Shown: positions 17,323 through 24,415 of the stretch, piece after piece | Numbering within the stretch: position 1 is the stretch's first letter | How the letters are laid out: each line of letters starts with the position of its first letter | Assembly (NCBI GenBank): GCA_027019785.1 | Contig: JALUWF010000351.1 | Location: 1 to 33,455 of the forward strand | Length of the DNA: 33,455 bases | Origin: Mariprofundus sp. | GTDB lineage: Bacteria > Pseudomonadota > Zetaproteobacteria > Mariprofundales > Mariprofundaceae | Direction of reading: 5' to 3' | Position numbers and translations under genes: made by a program | Notes under the pieces: generated by a model | What the model saw: only the letters and a program-made list of their open reading frames with translations | Databases searched by the model: none | What the model was told of the DNA's origin: nothing

Positions 17323-18265
17323 ATTATTGCTCGACTGGTATGGCGAGCATGGCCGCGATCTGCCGTGGCGACAGACGCATGATCCCTATCGCATCTGGGT
17401 TTCCGAAATCATGTTGCAGCAGACGCAGGTGAAAACAGTGTTGCCGCGTTATCCGGGCTGGTTTGATCAGTTTCCGGATATCAGGTCGCTGGCCGATGCC
17501 TCACTCGATGATGTACTGAAAAGGTGGGAGGGGCTGGGTTACTATCGCCGCGCCCGCTTGATGCATCAGACCTCACGTCAGATCGTTAGCGTGCATGATG
17601 GTAAATTTCCCGCCGCATTCGATGCCATCATGGCCCTGCCCGGGATTGGGCGTTCCACGGCCGGCGCCATCGACTCTTTCTGCTTTGCGGCCAATACGCC
17701 GGTGCTGGATGGCAATGTCAAACGGGTGCTAAAACGGTGGCATGGCAAGCTGAATCTGGCGGACAAAGCTCTGTGGCAACTGGCACAACAAGGCATAGAT
17801 ACATCTGGACAACCGGCCAACTGGAATCAGGCCATGATGGAACTGGGCGCTACGGTATGCGCTGCCAAATCCGCCGACTGCAACGCCTGCCCGGTGCAGA
17901 CATATTGCGCTTCGGCTTTTCAGGTTGATTATAGCGCTGAATCCCGACGGAGTGCGCCTGCCCGACATGTGCATTGGCAGGTGCAGATTCACAGATGCCC
18001 CCAAAAAGGCATCTGGCTGAGACAGCGCCCGGCTTCCGGCATATGGGCCGGACTATGGACGCCGCCGATTATTGAGCTTGAAGGCGCGCCCGATTCAGCT
18101 CCGGCGCATATTCACCAACTCACCCACCGGCGCATACACCTCTACCCGCTGCTTACCGATGCCACTCCTGCAGGCGCAGGTCGCTGGGTTCGATGCATCG
18201 AAAGCTACGCCCTGCCTACCGGCATTCACCGTCTGTTTGAAAAAACAGACTTCAAGCTGCGGTAG
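17303..18265 (+). CDS. mutY: A/G-specific adenine glycosylase
   Basis: MutY removes adenine mispaired with 8-oxoguanine. From TTG at 17303 the 320-residue protein has catalytic Glu E35 in SEIMLQQTQ, the helix-hairpin-helix ALPGIGRSTAGAI, catalytic Asp D136 in VLDGNVKRVL, and the 4Fe-4S ligands C186, C193, C196 and C202 (C-x6-C-x2-C-x5-C). A shortened NUDIX-like 8-oxoG reader follows (GIWLRQRPASGIWAGLW). I chose TTG because GAGGAT lies just upstream. A start further back would run deeper into tonB. The 20-base overlap with tonB suggests coupled translation. Confidence 0.95.
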   Translation: MFSTRCKLLLDWYGEHGRDLPWRQTHDPYRIWVSEIMLQQTQVKTVLPRYPGWFDQFPDIRSLADASLDDVLKRWEGLGYYRRARLMHQTSRQIVSVHDGKFPAAFDAIMALPGIGRSTAGAIDSFCFAANTPVLDGNVKRVLKRWHGKLNLADKALWQLAQQGIDTSGQPANWNQAMMELGATVCAAKSADCNACPVQTYCASAFQVDYSAESRRSAPARHVHWQVQIHRCPQKGIWLRQRPASGIWAGLWTPPIIELEGAPDSAPAHIHQLTHRRIHLYPLLTDATPAGAGRWVRCIESYALPTGIHRLFEKTDFKLR

Positions 18266-18287
18266 CAATCTTCCGAAAGCGAGAAAT

Positions 18288-19919
18288 ATGAATATGAAAT
18301 ATCTGATCTTTCTTATCTTGCCGCTATTGCTACTGCCGCTTGCAGCCAATGCGAATCTGCCGCAACGCGGCATGGTGGTCGCGGCCCAACCGGCAGCTGC
18401 CAGGGCCGGCATTGCGATGCTTGAAAAAGGCGGCAACGCCTTCGATGCGGCGGCAGCCATAGCGCTGGCGCTCGGCGTGCTGGAGCCCGGCTCTTCCGGC
18501 ATCGGCGGCGGTGGTTTTTTCCTCCTCTACATTGCCAAAGCGCATCGCTACGTGATGATTGATGCGCGGGAAACCGCACCGAAACTGGCAGGAAAAGGCG
18601 AAATATATAAAACACAATCGAGTATCAATGGGCCGCAATCAGCCGGCGTGCCGGGCTTAATCGCTGGCGTTGATCGGCTGGTCAGTCAGTATGGCAAGCT
18701 GGGACGCAAGCAGATTACCACTCCGGCCATTCGATTCGCCAGACACGGTTTTGCAGTGTCGCCACGTTTGAAAGGCATGCTGAACTGGCGTGGCAAGGTG
18801 TTGAACGATGCCGCCCGGCGTGTGTATTTAACTGGCGACATCATCCGGCAGCCTGCTTTGGCTGACACGCTTGCTCGCTTTGCCAAAGGCGGTGCGGATG
18901 AATTCTATCGCGGTGAAACAGCCGGGCGGCTCGTCGCCGATATGAAGCGTGACGGCGGCCTGATTCGGGAGGCTGATCTGGCCGCTTATCATGCTGTTGA
19001 GCGTCAACCGGTTCTGTTTGATTACCAGGGATTTCATTTTGTCTCTGCCGCACTGCCTTCATCCGGTGGTTTAACACTGGCGCATATCTTCGGACAGTTA
19101 AAACATGATGATCTGAAATCGATGCCAAAGGCAGACAGGGACCACCTGCTCATAGAGAGCATGAAACGGGCCTATCGCGACCGCAACCGATATCTCGGCG
19201 ACAGGGATTTCGTACATATTCCGGCGGATTATCTGGATGCAAGGCGGCTGAAATCCCTGCGGGATTCCATCCGCATGCACAAAACCACGCCATCTGCCCA
19301 ATTGAAAGGCTTCGCCGAGCCAATCGGGGCCAGCGTGGACACCACCCATTTTTCGGTCATTGATCGCGAAGGCAATATGGTAAGCGCCACCCTGTCCATC
19401 AACTATGGTTTCGGCTCCGGTTATCTGTCGCCATCCACCGGCATTCTTCTCAACGATGAGATGGACGATTTCGCCACCCGTCCCGGCCAACCCAACGCCT
19501 ACGGACTGGTGCAGGGCAAAGCCAATGCCGTCGCTCCAGGCAAGCGCATGCTCTCGTCCATGACCCCGACCTTCGTGATCGGCCCGAAACGCACTTTTAT
19601 CGTCGGCACGCCGGGCGGCTCGCGCATTATCTCCATGGTCATGCTTGCATCGATTGGCTTCATGCGGGATGAGACGCCGCCTGCAGACTGGGTGAGTGCG
19701 CCGCGCTTTCACCACCAGTTTCTGCCCGATGTGGTACAATATGAGGCGGGTGCCTTTTCCGATGCCGTCGCTGCTGAGCTGAAACGACGCGGCCATCAGC
19801 TCAAACAGATGAAGCGGCGCTACGGTAATATGCAGGCTATCCTGCTGGATCGAAACAGCGGCCATGTTACCGGCATCTCCGATCCGCGCGGCGAAGGCGC
19901 ATCGGTTTCCACCCGATGA
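18288..19919 (+). CDS. ggt: Gamma-glutamyltransferase (glutathione hydrolase), periplasmic
   Basis: Ggt hydrolyses or transfers the gamma-glutamyl group of glutathione and cuts itself into two subunits. The 543-residue precursor begins with a signal peptide (MNMKYLIFLILPLLLLPLAA, cleavage near ANA). It has the large-subunit segments GGNAFDAAAAIALALGVLEP and GIGGGGFFLLY, then the self-cleavage threonine T352 in VDTTHFSV. The small-subunit segments are NDEMDDF, SSMTPTF and the oxyanion GTPGGSRII. The length is normal. ATG at 18288 starts 22 bases after mutY, with a weak GCGAG site. Its stop overlaps the next start by 4 bases. Confidence 0.95.
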   Translation: MNMKYLIFLILPLLLLPLAANANLPQRGMVVAAQPAAARAGIAMLEKGGNAFDAAAAIALALGVLEPGSSGIGGGGFFLLYIAKAHRYVMIDARETAPKLAGKGEIYKTQSSINGPQSAGVPGLIAGVDRLVSQYGKLGRKQITTPAIRFARHGFAVSPRLKGMLNWRGKVLNDAARRVYLTGDIIRQPALADTLARFAKGGADEFYRGETAGRLVADMKRDGGLIREADLAAYHAVERQPVLFDYQGFHFVSAALPSSGGLTLAHIFGQLKHDDLKSMPKADRDHLLIESMKRAYRDRNRYLGDRDFVHIPADYLDARRLKSLRDSIRMHKTTPSAQLKGFAEPIGASVDTTHFSVIDREGNMVSATLSINYGFGSGYLSPSTGILLNDEMDDFATRPGQPNAYGLVQGKANAVAPGKRMLSSMTPTFVIGPKRTFIVGTPGGSRIISMVMLASIGFMRDETPPADWVSAPRFHHQFLPDVVQYEAGAFSDAVAAELKRRGHQLKQMKRRYGNMQAILLDRNSGHVTGISDPRGEGASVSTR

Positions 19920-20269
19920 GGCCGCTGTTCGTTTTAATCAGAGGCCATTGGCTGCCGATTTCCGCACTGTTGCTGACCTCCATCACGGCGTTGTCGCTGT
20001 GGCCGATTTCATCCCTGCCCGATGTGCCCGGAAACGATAAACTCCATCACTATATCGCTTATACCGCCCTGATATTGCCGGCAGCACTGCGTCGTCCCGA
20101 AAAATGGTTGTGGATCGCGCTGTTTTTTCTGGCCTGGAGCGGCGCGATTGAACTGATTCAGCCCTATGTGAACCGCAATGGAGAATGGCTGGATCTGGCT
20201 GCCAATGCTATCGGGCTGACCTCCGGCCTGCTGCTTGCCGGCATCATCCGGCGCTGGCTGCCGGATTAG
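19916..20269 (+). CDS. VanZ-like family membrane protein
   Basis: This is a 117-residue membrane protein with about four helices. It has the VanZ-like residues: an acidic-Lys-His pair after the first helix (GNDKLHHYIAYTAL), a Glu-Gln pair in AIELIQPY, and DLAANAIG in the last third. VanZ domains bind or modify lipid-linked or glycopeptide-related ligands in some systems, but most chromosomal members have no known role. It overlaps ggt by ATGA, so it is probably in the same operon. Repeats begin about 48 bases after the stop. Confidence 0.85.
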   Translation: MRPLFVLIRGHWLPISALLLTSITALSLWPISSLPDVPGNDKLHHYIAYTALILPAALRRPEKWLWIALFFLAWSGAIELIQPYVNRNGEWLDLAANAIGLTSGLLLAGIIRRWLPD

Positions 20270-20317
20270 CACCTTGCGCGAAATTCACCTCGATACGATA
20301 ATCATAAGAAAACCCAC

Positions 20318-20378
20318 GGAGGTGTGACTTCAGTCGCGCAAACACCTGATTCTCATGCGCGACTAAAGCCGCACCTCC
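20318..20378. repeat. REP-like inverted repeat, GGAGGTGCGGCTTTAGCCGCG family, copy 2
   Basis: The arms GGAGGTGTGACTTCAGTCGC (20318 onward) and its inverse (20356-20378) pair with three mismatches over 23 bases around a 15-base loop. The sequence matches the copy at 14211-14277. It lies between the VanZ-like gene and hemF. Confidence 0.7.
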
Positions 20379-20423
20379 AGGGCGATCTGAATATCAGTTA
20401 CAAATCACTAATGTTTTTGACTT

Positions 20424-20455
20424 CCTCTGTGCTCTCTGTGTACACTGTGGTTCAA
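20424..20455. repeat. Solo CACAGAG-family repeat arm
   Basis: CCTCTGTGCTCTCTGTGTAC followed by ACTGTGGTTCAAG matches the inverse of 6645-6676 with about one difference, but there is no partner arm here. It occupies the rest of the gap before hemF. Confidence 0.6.
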
Positions 20456-20556
20456 GACTGTTTGGTTTCGGCTATGCCGAGGTAATACGTGTATGCTCAG
20501 GAGCGATTCGTCCGCCAGCATTCCGGACAGTCTAATATCTCAAAGGATTCCCCTCT

Positions 20557-21606
20557 ATGAAACGCATTGCCGCCGCATCCGCCAGCGCTACTCGCGCCTA
20601 CACACTGGTCTTATCCCTGCAACAGCGCTTTGTGAGTGGACTGGAACAACTGACTGCCGATCTCGGCGGCAGTCAGCGATTTACGCCGGTTCAATGGTGC
20701 CGTGCGGGCGGGAGGCATGGCGGCGGCGTGCGTTATGAAACTGCGGACGGGGATATGATCGGCCGCGGCTCGGTCAATGTGTCGCAGGTGCACTACGATG
20801 ACCTGCCGGAAAAAAAACTCGGCTCGGCCAATGCCATCTCCACCATCATGCACCCCTGCCACCCGCTGGCGCCATCGGTGCATATCCATATCAGCTGGAC
20901 GGAGATGAAAAGCGGTGCGGGTTACTGGCGTATGATGGCCGATCTGAATCCGGCCATCGAGCAGACCGGGCATACCGACCGCTTTCTGACCGCCCTGCAG
21001 TCCGCCGCGCCAGAGCATTTCGAGGCGGCGCGTGCACAGGGGGATCGCTACTTTTTCATTCCTGCCCTGCAGCGTCACCGCGGCGTAGCCCATTTCTATC
21101 TGGAGCAGTTCAATAGCGGCGATGCCGAAGCCGATTTTGCGCTGGCCAAACGGGTGGGTGAAGCCGCCATCGACATCTATCTGGATATTCTCGCCGACGC
21201 TTTGAGCCATGCGGCCGCGCCGAGCGATGCCGAGCGCGCCAGACAACTGGCCTATCACAGTCTCTATTTTTTCCAGGTGCTAACGCTTGATCGCGGCACC
21301 ACGACGGGCCTGCTGGTGCACGATCAGAACGATGTCGGCATTATGGGCTCGCTGCCAGCCAGCGTGGATCGGGAACTGCTGCGCTCCTGGGTGCCTCGCA
21401 TGCAGCAGCCGCAGGATCGGTTGCTTGAAGCGCTGATCGCGGTATTAGCAGTGCCATCGCCGACATCAGCTCCGGCGCTGATCGATGCCAATGTGAAACA
21501 GCAACTTGCCGCTGCGGTGCGCCATCACTATTCGAGATACCCGGAAGCCATCGCCATGCAGGCTTCAGGTGATTTGATTCCCTCGACTGTCGGAAATCAT
21601 AAATAG
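20557..21606 (+). CDS. Divergent aerobic coproporphyrinogen III oxidase (HemF-like)
   Basis: HemF oxidatively decarboxylates coproporphyrinogen III to protoporphyrinogen IX in heme synthesis. The 349-residue protein keeps the HemF order: GRGSVNVSQVH, the HPCHPLAPSVHIHISW stretch (H109 aligns with the proposed catalytic histidine), GYWRMMADLNP, DRYFFIPALQRHRGVAHFYLEQF and TLDRGTTTG (D245-R246). It departs at the usual GGRTESILMSMPP segment, which here reads HDQNDVGIMGSLPA and lacks the arginine. The canonical WWFGGG and EPRGIGG blocks are also altered. It may be an active but divergent enzyme or one with a changed substrate. AAGGA lies 9 bases before the ATG. It is the first gene of a likely operon with the next two. 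Confidence 0.72.
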   Translation: MKRIAAASASATRAYTLVLSLQQRFVSGLEQLTADLGGSQRFTPVQWCRAGGRHGGGVRYETADGDMIGRGSVNVSQVHYDDLPEKKLGSANAISTIMHPCHPLAPSVHIHISWTEMKSGAGYWRMMADLNPAIEQTGHTDRFLTALQSAAPEHFEAARAQGDRYFFIPALQRHRGVAHFYLEQFNSGDAEADFALAKRVGEAAIDIYLDILADALSHAAAPSDAERARQLAYHSLYFFQVLTLDRGTTTGLLVHDQNDVGIMGSLPASVDRELLRSWVPRMQQPQDRLLEALIAVLAVPSPTSAPALIDANVKQQLAAAVRHHYSRYPEAIAMQASGDLIPSTVGNHK

Positions 21607-21615
21607 TTGCCGGCG

Positions 21616-22569
21616 ATGGATATTGCTCCGTTCATTAAACGCATTGCGCGCGGCAAACACGGCTCCGAACACCTGAGCAGGGCAGAGGCCGAAAGCGTGT
21701 TTTCGGCCCTGCTGGATCCACATGCGGATCCATTGCAACTGGGCGCATTTTTAATCGGCCAGCGCATGAAGGGCGAGAGCAGCACGGAGTTGGCCGGCTT
21801 TGTCGATGCCGCACGTGCCTGCATTGCCGGATTTGGCTCTTTTACAGCGCCGCCGGGAGCGATTGATCTGCCCTGCTACGCCGGTAAGCGGCGCGCTGCG
21901 CATGCCCACCTCGCCGCCGCAATGCAGGCGTGCGATGCAGGGATTCCGGTATTCGTCCACGGCGCGGAACATATCGACGGCCGCATCACAGCCTGGCAAG
22001 TGCTGCAGCAGGCTGGCGTCAAACGAGCTGGTTCGCTATCCGAGGTGACAACCATCCTGAACAGTGAACACATCGTCTATGCCGATCTGGCTGATCTCTG
22101 CCCGGAGCTGAGTCGCATTTATATGCTCAGGCCGAAACTCGGCATCCGCTCTTTCAGCAACACCGTAGCGCGTCTGCTCAATCCGGCCCGGTGCGATGGC
22201 CAGTTAAACGGTTTTTTTCACACCCCCTATGCCGATTATATGGCCATGGCGAACAGACTGCTGGGGCAACCGCGCTCGCTGATTTTTATGGGCGCGGAAG
22301 GTGAACCGGAACTGTATGCAGATCGTCAGAAGGTGCTGCTCAGACAGCAGGGCGATACTATATGTCAGGTTTCATATCCGCCGGCCGGATTGGATGTTTA
22401 TCCTCGTTCGCAGCAGAATTTAAACCTGTTGCGGGAACACTTTACCGCTATGCTTGCGGGTGAAGTCAGTCAGCGACAGGCAGCAGTGATCGCCCGTATG
22501 GGGGAAGCCTTTGGCTGGGCCTCCACTGGCGAATTTCCTGCCACATGGACTATGGAGGCATCATCATGA
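21616..22569 (+). CDS. ybiB: YbiB/TrpD2-like DNA-binding family protein
   Basis: YbiB (TrpD2) proteins have the fold of anthranilate phosphoribosyltransferase but lack that activity in studied members, and bind nucleic acid instead. The 317-residue protein begins MDIAPFIKRIARGKHGSEHL, as in the family. It has LQLGAFLIGQRMKGES, VFVHGAEHIDGR, RPKLGIRSFSNTVARLLNP and GFFHTPYADYMAMANRLLGQ. The catalytic phosphoribosyl glycine-rich loop of true TrpD (GTGGD) is absent, so it should not be counted as a trp gene. TTG at 21607 is an alternative start three codons earlier. Its stop overlaps the next gene by ATGA. Confidence 0.8.
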   Translation: MDIAPFIKRIARGKHGSEHLSRAEAESVFSALLDPHADPLQLGAFLIGQRMKGESSTELAGFVDAARACIAGFGSFTAPPGAIDLPCYAGKRRAAHAHLAAAMQACDAGIPVFVHGAEHIDGRITAWQVLQQAGVKRAGSLSEVTTILNSEHIVYADLADLCPELSRIYMLRPKLGIRSFSNTVARLLNPARCDGQLNGFFHTPYADYMAMANRLLGQPRSLIFMGAEGEPELYADRQKVLLRQQGDTICQVSYPPAGLDVYPRSQQNLNLLREHFTAMLAGEVSQRQAAVIARMGEAFGWASTGEFPATWTMEASS

Positions 22570-23120
22570 CAAACGTATTGGTTCCATTCACCACAGGTGT
22601 TGAAGAGATAGAAATGGTTGCGGTCGTTGATCTGCTGCGCCGCGCTGATGTAATGGTCTGCATGGCCAGCCTGGATGGTCAACCCGTGACAGGTCGTTCA
22701 GGCATCTGCATCAACGCTGATGCGGCGTTGGCCGATGTAGCAGGTCAGGGCTGGGATATGGTGGTGCTGCCTGGCGGCCTGCCCAATGCGCATCTGCTGC
22801 GTGACGATGCCAATGTGAAGGCTGTTGTGCAGCGTTTACGGGCTGAACGCAAGTCGATTGCCGCTATCTGCGCTGCGCCGACAGCGCTGGCCGCTTACGG
22901 CATCACGGAAAACCGGCGGGTGACCTCATACCCTGCCTGCCAGCCTGAAATGGAAGCTTTGCAGCCTTCGTCCGTATATGTGGATGAGGCGGTCGTGGAA
23001 GATGAATTCCTGATCACCAGCCGAGGCCCCGGCACGGCGATTGCGTTCGCCCTGCGACTGATTGCCAGATTATGCGGTGAACAGCAGGTCGCCGAAATCA
23101 AAGTCTCCATCGTCGCCTGA
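22566..23120 (+). CDS. DJ-1/PfpI (ThiJ/YajL) family protein
   Basis: Proteins of this family have a reactive cysteine and act in oxidative or carbonyl stress (deglycase or chaperone roles are debated). The 184-residue product has the supporting glutamate in GVEEIEMV (E16), the nucleophile-elbow cysteine C102 in AAICAAPTAL, VVLPGG, and the end pattern LITSRGPGTAIAFALRLI. It starts at ATG 22566 with GGAGG 7 bases upstream, inside the 3' end of the YbiB-like gene. The layout is closest to YajL of E. coli. It is the last gene of this run and a repeat hairpin follows at 23136. Confidence 0.9.
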   Translation: MTNVLVPFTTGVEEIEMVAVVDLLRRADVMVCMASLDGQPVTGRSGICINADAALADVAGQGWDMVVLPGGLPNAHLLRDDANVKAVVQRLRAERKSIAAICAAPTALAAYGITENRRVTSYPACQPEMEALQPSSVYVDEAVVEDEFLITSRGPGTAIAFALRLIARLCGEQQVAEIKVSIVA

Positions 23121-23135
23121 TTCCCCCTGGAAAAC

Positions 23136-23210
23136 TTGGCGATCTTTGCGGCTCTGCGAGATTATTGCTTTTCAACCCTGCCTCTCGCAAAGGCGCAAAG
23201 ATCGCCAGGG
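23136..23210. repeat. Inverted repeat with CTTTGCGGCTCTGCGAGAT core, copy B
   Basis: The left arm (about 23136-23161) and right arm (about 23183-23210) pair over about 27 bases with few mismatches. They read CTTGGCGATCTTTGCG..GCGAGA and its inverse TCTCGC..GCAAAGATCGCCAGGG. The middle part repeats sequence from 6540-6584. It may act as a terminator for the operon ending at 23120. Confidence 0.65.
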
Positions 23211-23260
23211 AATACCCCTGTATAGCTATGTGGTAGATGCTTTTGATTTTGTCTTGTGTG

Positions 23261-23386
23261 CTAGGATAATGTGACGGCAGTGCCGCTGACGCTGACCATC
23301 ATCATGCTGCCATCCTTGCCGACTACTACGCCTCTGTATTCGGTAATGCTTTTGCCTTCGATCGATGGTGTTGTGCTCAACAGCAT
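23261..23386 (-). CDS. Tiny YbjQ-like protein (41 residues)
   Basis: ATG at 23386 has a GGGAG site 7 bases upstream and opens MLLSTTPSIEGKSITEYRGV. This closely resembles the first strand and helix of YbjQ (UPF0145, a pentamer of about 105 residues). After VVVGKDGSMMMVSVSGTAV it stops at 23261. The usual continuation (AILGANIFKD type) is not found in any frame downstream, so this is either a deleted remnant or a separate short protein that keeps the YbjQ start. The good ribosome-binding site argues that it may still be translated. The rest of 23211-23542 shows no other gene. Confidence 0.5.
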   Translation of the reverse strand: MLLSTTPSIEGKSITEYRGVVVGKDGSMMMVSVSGTAVTLS

Positions 23387-23511
23387 GACAGACTCCCTGT
23401 TTTAACGATTTGAATGAAACTATCGCACCAGGTGAAGCAACACCCATTGTTTCACCTGGCTTGCTTGTTCGAGAGCTTGACGCGAATCCCCTCATGATTC
23501 AAATTTTGTAC

Positions 23512-23517
23512 TATAAT
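23512..23517 (+). promoter_or_regulatory. Possible -10 box for trmB
   Basis: A perfect TATAAT lies 26 bases before the preferred trmB start. No good -35 is found 16-18 bases upstream (the sequence there is CCCTCA-like), so this is a weak call. If real, it would exclude the earlier ATG at 23516 as the translation start. Confidence 0.3.
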
Positions 23518-23542
23518 GCTTTCACATCGTAGCATTGCCGCC

Positions 23543-24244
23543 ATGCGATTATCCAAAGAATTCCGTGATCAGTTTACACAACATGAAATGCGTACGCACG
23601 GGCGCAAAAACGGTTTTGTAACGACAGGTCAGGAGACACGTCTGCTGCACTGGCTGCCCAGAATCGGATTGCCAAAAGAGAAAACGCTATCTGAAGCGAG
23701 CCTGCCGGCAGCTGCACCGATTGTGGTGGAGATCGGTTTTGGCAATGGCGATTTTCTGGTGCATCTGGCTACAACGCATCCGGACTGGGCACTGATCGGC
23801 GTGGAGATATATCTGCCCGGCGTGGCCAAGGCGGTAGGCAGGCTGGAAGATGCCGGCGTGATCGAACACTGCCGGATCACCCAGTTGCCAGCTCAATTTG
23901 TTTTGACCCATCAAGTTGCTGAGGAGCAACTCGACGGTATTTTTATCAATCACCCCGACCCATGGCCAAAAGCGCGTCATCACAAGCGTCGTATCATTCA
24001 GAAAGATTTTGCTGCACTTATGGTCAGTCGCCTGAAGTCAGGCGGTTTTATCAAGCTGGCATCGGACAAACCCGATCTGGCTGAATGGATGCGTGATATT
24101 CTCGATGCCACGCCGGGCCTTGAAAATGTGGCTGGTCTTGGCGGCTTTGTTAAACGCGATGCCGATCGGCCTCACACCAAATTCGAACAGCGCGGCATCA
24201 AAGCCGGGCGCATCAGCCAGTTTTTGCACTATGTGAAGGTCTGA
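23543..24244 (+). CDS. trmB: tRNA (guanine-N7-)-methyltransferase
   Basis: TrmB uses S-adenosylmethionine to methylate G46 of tRNA. From ATG at 23543 (MRLSKEFRDQF) the 233-residue protein has GRKNGFVTTGQE near the N-terminus, the SAM-binding VVEIGFGNGDFLVHLA, and IGVEIYLPGV. The family signature NHPDPWPKARHHKRR corresponds to the more common FPDPWHKKRHHKRR, and GGFIKLASD follows. ATG at 23516 would add nine residues but overlaps a TATAAT box. It is a single gene, since the histidine kinase starts 171 bases later. Confidence 0.94.
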   Translation: MRLSKEFRDQFTQHEMRTHGRKNGFVTTGQETRLLHWLPRIGLPKEKTLSEASLPAAAPIVVEIGFGNGDFLVHLATTHPDWALIGVEIYLPGVAKAVGRLEDAGVIEHCRITQLPAQFVLTHQVAEEQLDGIFINHPDPWPKARHHKRRIIQKDFAALMVSRLKSGGFIKLASDKPDLAEWMRDILDATPGLENVAGLGGFVKRDADRPHTKFEQRGIKAGRISQFLHYVKV

Positions 24245-24415
24245 CCTGCCAAGCACCTCCCACTATTTTGACAGGCCAAAACGACAAATGCCGTTACCAG
24301 CCCCCCGGATTAATCACGCCGCCTGTTTGGGAATAAAAAATGGTGAGGCTCCCGGGATATTAATGTTGACGTGGAACTTTTATCCTGCACTATCCTACTT
24401 TTTTCAGGAGGGAGC

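Noticed and set aside
19098-19865. 255-codon open frame antisense to ggt
   Set aside because: The plus-strand frame has the full gamma-glutamyltransferase motifs; the antisense frame has none.
21616-22569. Calling this gene trpD to complete the tryptophan pathway
   Set aside because: The GTGGD phosphoribosyl loop is absent and the sequence follows the YbiB/TrpD2 pattern; it is also far from the trp genes.
24366-24396. Promoter TTGACG with TATCCT for the histidine kinase gene
   Set aside because: The spacing is 9 or 19 bases, outside the usual range, and the -10 match is poor.
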